Both the position numbers and the translations under genes were made by a program. The notes under the pieces are model-generated. The model had not been told where the DNA came from. It saw nothing but the letters and a program-made list of their open reading frames with translations, and made no database searches. A stretch of DNA of 48,585 bases, taken from positions 1 through 48,585 of the forward strand of contig CASGDQ010000002.1 in NCBI GenBank assembly GCA_949300325.1. Direction: 5' to 3'. Every line of letters starts with the position of its first letter. Position 1 is the stretch's first letter. The stretch is from an uncultured Spirochaetales bacterium (GTDB taxonomy: Bacteria; Spirochaetota; Spirochaetia; Sphaerochaetales; Sphaerochaetaceae). Shown here piece by piece: positions 7,894 to 15,269 of the stretch.

Positions 7894-7922
7894 TTGTGGC
7901 ATGAATGCTGCTGCTATATAAT
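7894..7922 (+). promoter_or_regulatory. Promoter of the alpha-galactosidase gene
   Basis: TTGTGG (7894-7899), 17 bp, TATAAT (7917-7922), about 35 bases before the start codon, with SD AGAGGAG between. The -10 is a perfect consensus. I find no clear LacI-type operator next to it. Confidence 0.7.
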
Positions 7923-7957
7923 CTATTTGTTAAATCTTCCAAAGAGGAGTTGCCGCG

Positions 7958-10246
7958 ATGATAAGTAAAAGGGGAGATTATTTTTTCATTTCAACAAAGA
8001 GCACCACATATGTCATCAAAATCCTGGATACAGGACATGTGAGCCATTTTTCCTATGGCGTAAGGATTGATCCATCTGAGAAGGGATTGGAATTCATTCA
8101 TGAAGGCTTTGATGTAAATATCGGATGCGGCACGTATTATGATGAAAGCCATCCGATGATGTTCATGGACAACCTTGCAATGGAATATGGTACTGTCGGC
8201 AAGGGTGATGCCAGAGAGCCTGCTCTCGAGGTCAGGTACGGCGGCGGCCTGTTTGTTCTTGATCCGGTCTTCTGCAGCTATAGGATTTTTAAAGGAAAGA
8301 ATGAGGACTTCTTGCCTTGCGCTCTTTCTGATGAAGAAAATGTGGAGTCTTTGGAGCTTGTTTTGAAGGATAAGCTTCTGGATATTTTCATCCATCTTTT
8401 CTACAGCGCATATGAAGAGGAGGATGTGATCCTGAGGTCTGCAAGAATAGAGAACATGATGGACGATGCGCTTGTTTTAGAAAACGTATCGTCAATGATG
8501 CTTGATCTTCCGGATTCAGATTGGGAGCTACTTTCCTTTGATGGGGCATGGGCCAGGGAAAGATATATCACGAGAAGGGCTCTTTCTCCTGGCGTGACCG
8601 TGATAGACAGCAAGCTGGGCTGCTCGTCAAGCGAACATAACAGCCTTATTTATCTTGTGCGCAAGGAAACCTCTGCTGAATCAGGCGAGGCCATTGCCAT
8701 GAATCTGATCTACAGCGGAAATCATAGCGAGAGGATAGAGGTGAGCCCGTTTTCGAAAATCCGGGTGCTTACAGGCATAAATCCTTTTAATTTTTCCTGG
8801 ACGCTTGAAAAAGGCGGATCCTTCTCAACTCCGGAAGCGATCCTGACTTATTCGGCAAGCGGCTGGAATGATGCGGCTTTGAATTTCCATTCCTTTATAA
8901 AAAAATACATCATCCGAGGCAAATGGAAAGACAGGCTGCGTCCTGTTCTCATCAACAACTGGGAGGCGACTTATTTCAATTTCACAGAAAAGAAGCTTCT
9001 CTCTTTGGCCTCGAAGGCAAAGGAATTGGGCATAGAGCTTTTTGTTCTTGATGACGGATGGTTTGGGCGCAGGACAAGCGATCGCGCAGGTCTCGGAGAT
9101 TGGGTATGCAATAGGTCGAGATTGCCGGATGGTTTGGAAGGGCTGGGAAGAAAGCTTCATTCGATGGATCTCTTATTCGGGCTTTGGGTTGAGCCGGAAA
9201 TGGTCAGTGAAAACTCTGAGCTCTTTGAAAAGCATCCAGATTGGAGGATATCGATTCCGGGCCGTACTCCTAGCGTAGGCCGTCACCAATACATTCTTGA
9301 TCTGTCACGTAAGGAAGTTGTCGACTATCTTTATTCTGCATTATGCGAAGTCTTTTCTCTTGGAGAGGTGGATTACGTCAAATGGGATATGAACCGGACG
9401 ATGAGCGATTATTTCAGCTTGAACAAGGATGTCTCGGCAATGGGCGGGTTCTTCCACAAATATATTCTTGGCCTGTATGATCTGCTTTCCAGGATCACAA
9501 AGAGGTTTCCAGATATATTGTTTGAATCGTGCTCCGCCGGTGGAAACCGTTATGATCTGGGCATGCTGTGCTTCATGCCGCAGACCTGGACCAGCGATAA
9601 CACCGACATACATCACCGCATAAGCATACAGGAGGGGACGTTGATGGGCTATCCGCAGTCGACCATGGGAGCTCATGTATCGGCGAGCCCTGGGCATCAG
9701 AGCCTCAGAAAGAGCGGAATAGAATCAAGATTCAATGTTGCTTGCTGGGGAGCTTTCGGCTATGAATTGGATCTTACAAAACTCTGTGACGAGGATCTTG
9801 AGGCAATACGCAATCAGATCGGATTTTATAAAAAATACAGAAATGTTCTGCAGAATGGGAAATTCAGGAAGATATCATCCCGTGATGACAACCTCGTTTT
9901 CTGGTCAAGCACTTTAAATAAGACAACCATTGTGCTGGAATATCAGATCCTTAATAGGCCGAATACGGGATTTCAGGATAAGCTGAGGCTTCCTTTTCTC
10001 GATAGGAGCAAGTGCTATCGGATCTCAAACAGGCGCCAGATCATACGAAAGGAGGATCTTGGTGATATCTTCTCAAGCTATGGAAAAAGCGTAAGCGAGG
10101 AATATTCGGCAGTAGTAAGCGGAAGATTATTATGCGATTATGGGATTTTCCTCGGCCCTCAGTTTGCTGGAAACGGAGTTTTTGAAACCACAAGGATACT
10201 TGGGGATTTCGGCAGCAGGCTCTATATCATCGAGGAAATGGATTGA
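7958..10246 (+). CDS. Alpha-galactosidase, GH36
   Basis: A 762-residue cytoplasmic enzyme (no signal peptide) that releases galactose from melibiose, raffinose and related alpha-galactosides with retention. Length and layout match GH36: an N-terminal beta-supersandwich of about 330 residues, a TIM barrel beginning near FVLDDGWFGRR, and a C-terminal sheet. The nucleophile is Asp477 in VKWDMNR and the acid/base is Asp547 in WTSDNTD. WVEPEMVSENSELF and CSAGGNRYDLGML are further conserved barrel segments. No sugar transporter gene is adjacent, so uptake must be encoded elsewhere. It fits a saccharolytic, plant-oligosaccharide-using gut lifestyle, which is an inference. Confidence 0.94.
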   Translation: MISKRGDYFFISTKSTTYVIKILDTGHVSHFSYGVRIDPSEKGLEFIHEGFDVNIGCGTYYDESHPMMFMDNLAMEYGTVGKGDAREPALEVRYGGGLFVLDPVFCSYRIFKGKNEDFLPCALSDEENVESLELVLKDKLLDIFIHLFYSAYEEEDVILRSARIENMMDDALVLENVSSMMLDLPDSDWELLSFDGAWARERYITRRALSPGVTVIDSKLGCSSSEHNSLIYLVRKETSAESGEAIAMNLIYSGNHSERIEVSPFSKIRVLTGINPFNFSWTLEKGGSFSTPEAILTYSASGWNDAALNFHSFIKKYIIRGKWKDRLRPVLINNWEATYFNFTEKKLLSLASKAKELGIELFVLDDGWFGRRTSDRAGLGDWVCNRSRLPDGLEGLGRKLHSMDLLFGLWVEPEMVSENSELFEKHPDWRISIPGRTPSVGRHQYILDLSRKEVVDYLYSALCEVFSLGEVDYVKWDMNRTMSDYFSLNKDVSAMGGFFHKYILGLYDLLSRITKRFPDILFESCSAGGNRYDLGMLCFMPQTWTSDNTDIHHRISIQEGTLMGYPQSTMGAHVSASPGHQSLRKSGIESRFNVACWGAFGYELDLTKLCDEDLEAIRNQIGFYKKYRNVLQNGKFRKISSRDDNLVFWSSTLNKTTIVLEYQILNRPNTGFQDKLRLPFLDRSKCYRISNRRQIIRKEDLGDIFSSYGKSVSEEYSAVVSGRLLCDYGIFLGPQFAGNGVFETTRILGDFGSRLYIIEEMD

Positions 10247-10253
10247 TGCTTTG

Positions 10254-10283
10254 AAAAAACTCCCCAGCTTTCAGGCTGAGGAG
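10254..10283 (-). terminator. Rho-independent terminator for the minus-strand esterase
   Basis: The stem CTCCCCAGC (10260-10268) with GCTGAGGAG (10275-10283) has one C-A mismatch around a 6-base loop. Read on the minus strand it is followed directly by six Ts (plus-strand As 10254-10259). It sits 60 bases beyond the esterase stop, in the convergent gap with the alpha-galactosidase. Confidence 0.75.
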
Positions 10284-10341
10284 GCATCTTCTCTTAAGAA
10301 AAGAATAAATGACCAATATTATCTTCTTGGTATATAATGTA

Positions 10342-11382
10342 TCATCCTATCGTTTCACTGGCTTCAAACGAATGTGCTTTCCCTTCTCTTTTTAATACAC
10401 ACTCCTTTATGAACTGCACGTTCTTCAAGCTTCGTCCGGAAACGAATTGCCGTATTGCACATTCCGCTTCCTCCCTTCCTTCTGCACCCTTATAAAGGAT
10501 GAACCCGTGATAGGAATTCGGTGCCGTGAAGACCTTTACCGGGGTTCCGGCTTTCTCCAATTCCTGGGCATAAAGTATGCCGTCGTCCTTCAGGGGATCG
10601 TTTTCCGCTGTTATTATTAAAGCAGGAGCAAGTCTGGATTTATCCTGGGCGAGCAATGGGCTGAACATCGGCGATAATATGTCCTTCGGCTCCCTTGCGT
10701 ATGTGTCGATATAGTATTGAAGGATCTTTGTCGTCAGCATTGGAGTATTTTTATGCTCCTCGATGGATAATGTCCTCAGCCTGCCGTCCGTGATTGGGTA
10801 AAGAAGTATCTGACCTGCCAATGCCGGCCCTTTCCTATCTCGCGCAAGATGTGCCACAACTGCAGCCAGATTTGCACCTGCGCTGTCGCCTGCGACAAAA
10901 ATCCTGTCCGGATCTATCTTCCAATATTTTGCCCCTTCTGCGGCCCAAAGCAGCGCATCATAACAGTCCTCGACCGCGGTTGGAAATTTATATTGCGGTG
11001 CAAGCCTGTAATCGATGGAAAGTATGCAGGAGCCTGTCACATAAGCCAGATGTGAAAGGAACAGCTCATAAAAATCCATGTTGCCGAAAGTCCAGCCTCC
11101 GCCGTGGTAGAAAATAATAAGAGGGCAGAGCCCCAAAGCTGAAGTATGGGGATTGTTGAAATAGTATGCTGTTACGGCACCTTCAGACACCGGTATTATA
11201 TAGGAGGAGGTTATTATCTGCTTCGGATATTTCATCAATATCCTTTTTAGTTTTTTCCCAACCTCCTGGTTGTTGATTTTATATATTAATTCCGCGTCGG
11301 GCTTTTCAACGTGCCTCTGCCAAAATTCATCAGAGAGGTCGACGATCTTTCTCATCCGCCGGGAAAGATTGTATTCATCCAT
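10342..11382 (-). CDS. Alpha/beta hydrolase, hormone-sensitive-lipase (HSL) type esterase
   Basis: A 346-residue esterase/lipase of the HSL family (Abhydrolase_3). FYHGGGWTFGNMD is the oxyanion-hole HGGGW motif, VAGDSAGANLAAV holds the nucleophilic Ser, ITAENDPLKDDG the acid, and NSYHGF the catalytic His. No signal peptide is visible, so it acts on short-chain acyl or aryl esters inside the cell. ATG 11382 has no SD. A -10-like TAACAT ends seven bases upstream, so the mRNA may be leaderless (see findings). Confidence 0.9.
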   Translation of the reverse strand: MDEYNLSRRMRKIVDLSDEFWQRHVEKPDAELIYKINNQEVGKKLKRILMKYPKQIITSSYIIPVSEGAVTAYYFNNPHTSALGLCPLIIFYHGGGWTFGNMDFYELFLSHLAYVTGSCILSIDYRLAPQYKFPTAVEDCYDALLWAAEGAKYWKIDPDRIFVAGDSAGANLAAVVAHLARDRKGPALAGQILLYPITDGRLRTLSIEEHKNTPMLTTKILQYYIDTYAREPKDILSPMFSPLLAQDKSRLAPALIITAENDPLKDDGILYAQELEKAGTPVKVFTAPNSYHGFILYKGAEGREEAECAIRQFVSGRSLKNVQFIKECVLKREGKAHSFEASETIG

Positions 11383-11389
11383 AAGGTTA

Positions 11390-11418
11390 ATGTTAGTTTA
11401 TTGTCTTTTTCCCGACAA
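11390..11418 (-). promoter_or_regulatory. Candidate start-abutting promoter of the HSL esterase
   Basis: Minus strand: -35 TTGTCG (11418-11413), 17 bp, -10 TAACAT (11395-11390), then seven bases and the ATG at 11382. The expected transcription start coincides with the A of the start codon. The other 100 bases of this gap are AT-rich with no ORF. Confidence 0.45.
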
Positions 11419-11518
11419 GTATTAAGTATATTCAACATAGGTTTTTGTAAAAAAAAGCAGTTTTATATGCACTTTTACGGGAAAAATCATTTCATGCCTT
11501 AAGGTTTTGGTCTTTATG

Positions 11519-12250
11519 TCAGTATATTTCGGGTATATATGCACTTGGCATGGTGCTAAGAGTTGTCATACCTCTAAATGAATGCTTCTTCTGCTTGCTG
11601 TCCTCTTTTAACGGCACGAAGAATTCATCAAGGGTTTCCTTCAGCTGGTTAAGGCCTTCAATTCCTTCATAGGCGCATTCCGTCACCTGTCCTGTCTGGC
11701 ATGATACCAAGGCATATGCACTGCTGAGCATCAGAAGATGGTTTTCCTCAAGACTTTCCCTCCAGGCCCTCTCGTCCTTGAGTATGCAGCCCGTTTGAGA
11801 GAAGCATGAAAGATATATGCTGTTTATCCTTTCGATATCCAAATCCTCTGAGTAGGGGAGCTTCTTTTCCGGTTTTCCTATAACAGCTTCAAGGCATGGC
11901 GATTGGAAGCCCAGCTTCTGATAGAACGGACGGACGGCAGGAAACAGGAAAATCCCCTCGCTGTGGTCCTTTATCGCCTCTTTGATCAGAGCGGACATAT
12001 ATCCTTTATTACGGTATTGGGCATATGTAGCTGCTCCTACAAGATATTTTGCCTTATGTATCTCTCCTTTGAAGGCGTATTCGATATCGAACAGGTGCAG
12101 CGCGCTCACAGCTTTTCCGTTTAGCTTATATTCGTATGTTTCCGGCTTGCGTTCTGAGTCGAACTGCTCTATCCAGTCGTAGGGGTCAAAAAAGACTTCA
12201 TGCCAAAGTTCAACGAGGTCAGCTCTCATTTCGTGCCATCCATTTTTCAC
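11519..12250 (-). CDS. GNAT-family N-acetyltransferase
   Basis: A 243-residue protein with an acetyl-CoA-binding GNAT core. AQYRNKGYMSALIKEAI is the motif A pyrophosphate loop (Q/R-x-x-G-x-G/A type), followed by FPAVRPFYQKLGFQ, the motif B helix typical of the fold. The C-terminal half (from about residue 125) is not recognised. It begins inside the end of the preceding DUF2156 gene (32-base overlap), so the two are co-transcribed. Both are acyl-CoA or acyl-tRNA transferase-fold proteins, suggesting a joint modification role, which is inference. Substrate unknown. Confidence 0.78.
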   Translation of the reverse strand: MKNGWHEMRADLVELWHEVFFDPYDWIEQFDSERKPETYEYKLNGKAVSALHLFDIEYAFKGEIHKAKYLVGAATYAQYRNKGYMSALIKEAIKDHSEGIFLFPAVRPFYQKLGFQSPCLEAVIGKPEKKLPYSEDLDIERINSIYLSCFSQTGCILKDERAWRESLEENHLLMLSSAYALVSCQTGQVTECAYEGIEGLNQLKETLDEFFVPLKEDSKQKKHSFRGMTTLSTMPSAYIPEIY

Positions 12251-13076
12251 CCATCATGTCCGGATGATAGCTTTCCTTTGCCCTTCTGAGCCCTTCGAGC
12301 CCTATGTCCTCCTGCCTGTTTATCCACTTTACGTTCTCAAAATGCGTAGAAATATAATGCTGGTTTATAGCTGCATAGATTCCTAAAAAGGATGTGTCGC
12401 ATTTTTCGAAATGGATTATTGCAAGCTCGTTTGATATCTTTTCCCCTATGGTGAATGCGACAGCTTTCCCATCGATTCTTATTATTGCTCCGGAGAATTC
12501 AAAGTCATCCCAGCAATTGAAACAGTTCTCTATGCCCTTCCTCTCCTCTTCGATGCTTTCGAGCATGGAGGCATCCTGGACCTTTTCCCAGTCCTTATCT
12601 ATGTTCAGGCATTCATCGAAATCCTCTTTCCTCAATGGGCAGAAGGAATAGTCATAGGTCTTTTCGAACTGGTGTATATGGTTTCTCTTTGCCGAGAGTT
12701 TTTTCCCTTCCAAAGTGATGAGCTTGTGTGATGAGTAGATGTAATCGTCAAGATCGCGCTTTCTTGAGATTGTGAAGCTCGAAGGGATGAATTTCATGTA
12801 CCCGTCAGGAATGGAAGTGAGGCATATGTTCCCTTCGCTTTCAATAAGCTCTTTGATCGCTTTTTCCGGTTCGTCCGAAAAGGGGAAGAGGAAGCTGCCG
12901 CTTCTGTCGTGCCTAAGATAAAGTCCGTATCCGCCTTCTGCAATATGGATGTCTTCCGCATCATTCCATATCGCAGCGTAACTTGGTTTATATTCATAGC
13001 ATAGGGTGTCGATCTTTTCCGAATATTTTTTCAACAGGGGGATATCGGCATCGCTGAATTTTCTGAAGTCCAACAT
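12219..13076 (-). CDS. DUF2156 (phosphatidylglycerol lysyltransferase C-terminal-like) protein
   Basis: A 285-residue soluble protein resembling the GNAT-fold C-terminal domain of MprF-type aminoacyl-lipid synthetases (DUF2156): SFTISRKRDLDDYIYSSHKLITLEG, KRNHIHQFEKTYDY, then AVAFTIGEKISNELAIIHFEKCD and WINRQEDIGLEGLRRAKESYHP. There is no transmembrane flippase part, so it is not a full MprF. Stand-alone members are of unknown function. I use ATG 13076 because homology-like sequence begins MLDFRKF and a strong promoter ends only 10 bases upstream, which would exclude the longer ATG at 13115 from the mRNA. Confidence 0.78.
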   Translation of the reverse strand: MLDFRKFSDADIPLLKKYSEKIDTLCYEYKPSYAAIWNDAEDIHIAEGGYGLYLRHDRSGSFLFPFSDEPEKAIKELIESEGNICLTSIPDGYMKFIPSSFTISRKRDLDDYIYSSHKLITLEGKKLSAKRNHIHQFEKTYDYSFCPLRKEDFDECLNIDKDWEKVQDASMLESIEEERKGIENCFNCWDDFEFSGAIIRIDGKAVAFTIGEKISNELAIIHFEKCDTSFLGIYAAINQHYISTHFENVKWINRQEDIGLEGLRRAKESYHPDMMGEKWMARNES

Positions 13077-13086
13077 ACAGGCGCAG

Positions 13087-13115
13087 ATTATATAATGGAA
13101 ACAATGCCTATGCAA
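13087..13115 (-). promoter_or_regulatory. Strong promoter abutting the DUF2156 start codon
   Basis: Minus strand: TTGCAT (13115-13110), exactly 17 bp, TATAAT (13092-13087), then 10 bases to ATG 13076. The predicted RNA starts 2-4 bases before the ATG, leaving no space for an SD, and none is seen. Confidence 0.6.
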
Positions 13116-13237
13116 GCTTTGTAATGCTTTTATTCTTAATGTAAAAAATAGTACTCTGCTAGGGTGTTTTCAGACATTATCGGCGCATTTGTTGAGGATT
13201 ATTACTGAACCGGTAGGAAAAAAAATTTTTTTAGGTG

Positions 13238-13243
13238 TATAAT
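13238..13243 (+). promoter_or_regulatory. -10 element abutting the E2-like acyltransferase start
   Basis: A consensus TATAAT with the in-frame ATG 13250 six bases downstream and no SD. The -35 region is poor (AGGAAA at 17 bp), preceded by an A/T tract that may help. It is divergent from the DUF2156 promoter across about 140 bases of AT-rich DNA. Confidence 0.4.
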
Positions 13244-13249
13244 ATGGGC

Positions 13250-14104
13250 ATGGCAAAAAGAATGAAGGAAGGCCGCCGGCTGAAGCTTGATGCTTTCACA
13301 GCAATCATTCCATATATCATGGTTGAGAGGTGTGATGCCGCAAACCATTTCACGATGTCTTTCGATTGTCAGGCATCCGAAGCGCTGATAAGGAAGCTGC
13401 GCTCTGAAGGCTATGAGTCGATCGGCATATTGCATATCATACTTGCCGCGTATGTCAGGACCGTGTCACAGAGACCGAAGATCAACCGTTTCATACGGGG
13501 CCAGAAGATTTATGCCAGAAACGGCATCGTCGTGAACATGGTAGTCAAGCGGCATATGAGATTGGAGGAAAGGGATACCTCCATAAAAATGGTTTTTGAT
13601 CCTTCCGATTCGCTTTATGATGTGTACGAAAAGGTCAACAAGGAGCTTGCGGATGTCTATTCTGATAATTCCACATCCTTGGACAAAACAGCGGATCTGA
13701 TAAACTATATTCCTGGCCTGATAAAGAAATTCACGATCTTCTGCTTCAAGGCCTTGGATTATTTCGGACTTCTTCCAAAAGCTCTTATAAACGTTTCTCC
13801 TTTCCATGGATCCATGTATATAACGAATATCGCATCTCTTAATTTGCCGCCGGTTACGCATCATCTGTATAATTTCGGCAATGTTCCGATCTTCATCGCT
13901 TTTGGGGCCAAGAGATGGGTTATGGAGCTTAATGAGGATGGGAGCGTGAACAAGCGCAGGGTCATAGACATAGTATTCAATCTCGATGAGAGGATCTGCG
14001 ACGGCTACTATTATGCGTCCGCTGTGAAGGTATTGAAAAAATGCCTCAGCAATCCGGAAGCGCTTTTGGAAAAACCGGAAGAAGTTGTCATCGACAACGG
14101 CTAG
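13250..14104 (+). CDS. Stand-alone 2-oxoacid dehydrogenase E2 catalytic-domain-like acyltransferase
   Basis: A 284-residue protein with the chloramphenicol acetyltransferase/E2 catalytic fold but no lipoyl or E1-binding domain. Recognisable parts are the N-terminal IGILHIILAAYVRTVSQRPKINRFI, the middle HGSMYITNIASLNLPPVTHHLYNFG and the C-terminal active-site strand NLDERICDGYYYASA. In active E2 and CAT enzymes that last motif is (D/H)HRxxDG. Here the catalytic His is replaced by Glu (DERICDG) while Asp and Gly stay. It may therefore be inactive, use another chemistry, or serve as a binding protein. ATG 13250 fits a leaderless mRNA; ATG 13244 and 13262 are alternatives. A terminator follows at once. 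Confidence 0.8.
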   Translation: MAKRMKEGRRLKLDAFTAIIPYIMVERCDAANHFTMSFDCQASEALIRKLRSEGYESIGILHIILAAYVRTVSQRPKINRFIRGQKIYARNGIVVNMVVKRHMRLEERDTSIKMVFDPSDSLYDVYEKVNKELADVYSDNSTSLDKTADLINYIPGLIKKFTIFCFKALDYFGLLPKALINVSPFHGSMYITNIASLNLPPVTHHLYNFGNVPIFIAFGAKRWVMELNEDGSVNKRRVIDIVFNLDERICDGYYYASAVKVLKKCLSNPEALLEKPEEVVIDNG

Positions 14105-14105
14105 A

Positions 14106-14134
14106 AAAGGGCTTTGGAGCCCTTTTTTATTTTT
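14106..14134 (+). terminator. Rho-independent terminator after the E2-like gene
   Basis: AAAGGGCT (14106-14113), loop TTGG, AGCCCTTT (14118-14125), then TTT and a T-rich tail. It begins two bases after the stop codon. Confidence 0.92.
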
Positions 14135-14149
14135 GTTATACATTTTTAT

Positions 14150-14220
14150 TCGGAATATTTGCATTAATAATACATATTTATGTATAAATGTATGGAATAT
14201 ATTTTAAAAATCTGTATAAT
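14150..14220 (+). promoter_or_regulatory. argCJBD promoter region with candidate ArgR sites
   Basis: A -10 TATAAT at 14215-14220 lies 24 bases before argC, with no good -35. Upstream is an AT-rich, symmetric block: a perfect palindrome ATACATA-TT-TATGTAT at 14170-14185, flanked by TTGCATTAATAATACAT and ATGTATAAATGTATG-like arms. ARG boxes are ~18-bp AT-rich imperfect palindromes, usually in pairs, so this is a reasonable ArgR operator. An argR gene is in the window. Confidence 0.5.
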
Positions 14221-14243
14221 TATCCAAAAAGTGGAGAATTAAT

Positions 14244-15260
14244 ATGATCAAAGCCGGCATCATAGGGGCTACAGGATACGCAGGAAGCGAGCTTGTCAGC
14301 CTTCTTTTGAAGCATCCTGATGTTGAAATAGTTTTTCTTGGCTCCTCATCCCAGCAGGGAGTGGTGTTCTCGGATATCTATCCACGATACCGCAGCTTAT
14401 GCGATCTTGTCCTTTCTGAAAGCGATATCGTCAAGGCCGCCGAGGTCTGCGATGTAGTTTTCCTTGCTCTTCCTCATGGGCTGGCAAGCTCCTTTGTCAC
14501 TTCTGAAATCCTGAAAAAGGTTAAGGTGATCGATCTGGGGGCGGATTTCAGGCTGAAGGATGTGTCGGTATATGAAAGCTGGTACAAGGTCAGCCACAAT
14601 GGAAGGGCTGTCATAAATCAGGCGGTTTACGGTCTCTGCGAGATACACAGATCGGAAATAGCAAAGACGAATCTTGTTGCCAATCCCGGCTGCTACACAA
14701 CTTGTTCGATCCTCTCATTGTATCCGCTGATGAAGGAGCATCTTGCAGATCCTTCTTCCTTGATCATTGATGCCTTGAGCGGTGTCAGCGGGGCAGGCCG
14801 CAGCGCCAAGGTCGCCAATCTCTTTTGCGAGGTAGACGAATCGGTTAAGGCATACGGGGTTGCATCGCACCGCCATACTCCTGAAATTGAGCAGGAGCTG
14901 TCCCTTGCAGCAGGAATGGATGTGGTGCTGACATTCACTCCCCATCTTGTTCCGATGAACAGGGGCATACTTGCAACATGCTATGCGAAGCTTCTGGAGG
15001 GCGTGGATGAAAAGGCCGTCAAGGATGCTTATGCCAAGTATTACGGAAAAGAGCCGTTTATAAGGCTTTGCCCCTCATTGAGCGAGACAAGGAACGTGGC
15101 GGGAACAAATTTTGTCGATATTTCGCTGCGCATCGATGAACGCACAGGCAGGGTCATAGTGGTGACCGCGATAGACAACCTTGTCAAAGGGGCTGCCGGG
15201 CAGGCTGTGCAGAATATGAACATCATGTTCGGTCTTGATGAAAAAGAAGGATTAATATAG
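14244..15260 (+). CDS. argC: N-acetyl-gamma-glutamyl-phosphate reductase
   Basis: A 338-residue NADPH-dependent enzyme reducing N-acetylglutamyl-5-phosphate to the semialdehyde, step 3 of arginine synthesis. The Rossmann loop is AGIIGATGYAGSELV. The catalytic Cys150 sits in ANPGCYTTCSI, with SGVSGAGRSAK and the histidine-rich ASHRHTPEIEQEL downstream. The start has GGAGA eight bases upstream. First gene of argC-argJ-argB-argD, with gaps of 9, 2 and 9 bases, so one operon. argA is not needed because ArgJ recycles acetyl groups. Confidence 0.97.
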   Translation: MIKAGIIGATGYAGSELVSLLLKHPDVEIVFLGSSSQQGVVFSDIYPRYRSLCDLVLSESDIVKAAEVCDVVFLALPHGLASSFVTSEILKKVKVIDLGADFRLKDVSVYESWYKVSHNGRAVINQAVYGLCEIHRSEIAKTNLVANPGCYTTCSILSLYPLMKEHLADPSSLIIDALSGVSGAGRSAKVANLFCEVDESVKAYGVASHRHTPEIEQELSLAAGMDVVLTFTPHLVPMNRGILATCYAKLLEGVDEKAVKDAYAKYYGKEPFIRLCPSLSETRNVAGTNFVDISLRIDERTGRVIVVTAIDNLVKGAAGQAVQNMNIMFGLDEKEGLI

Positions 15261-15269
15261 GAGAAAGCG

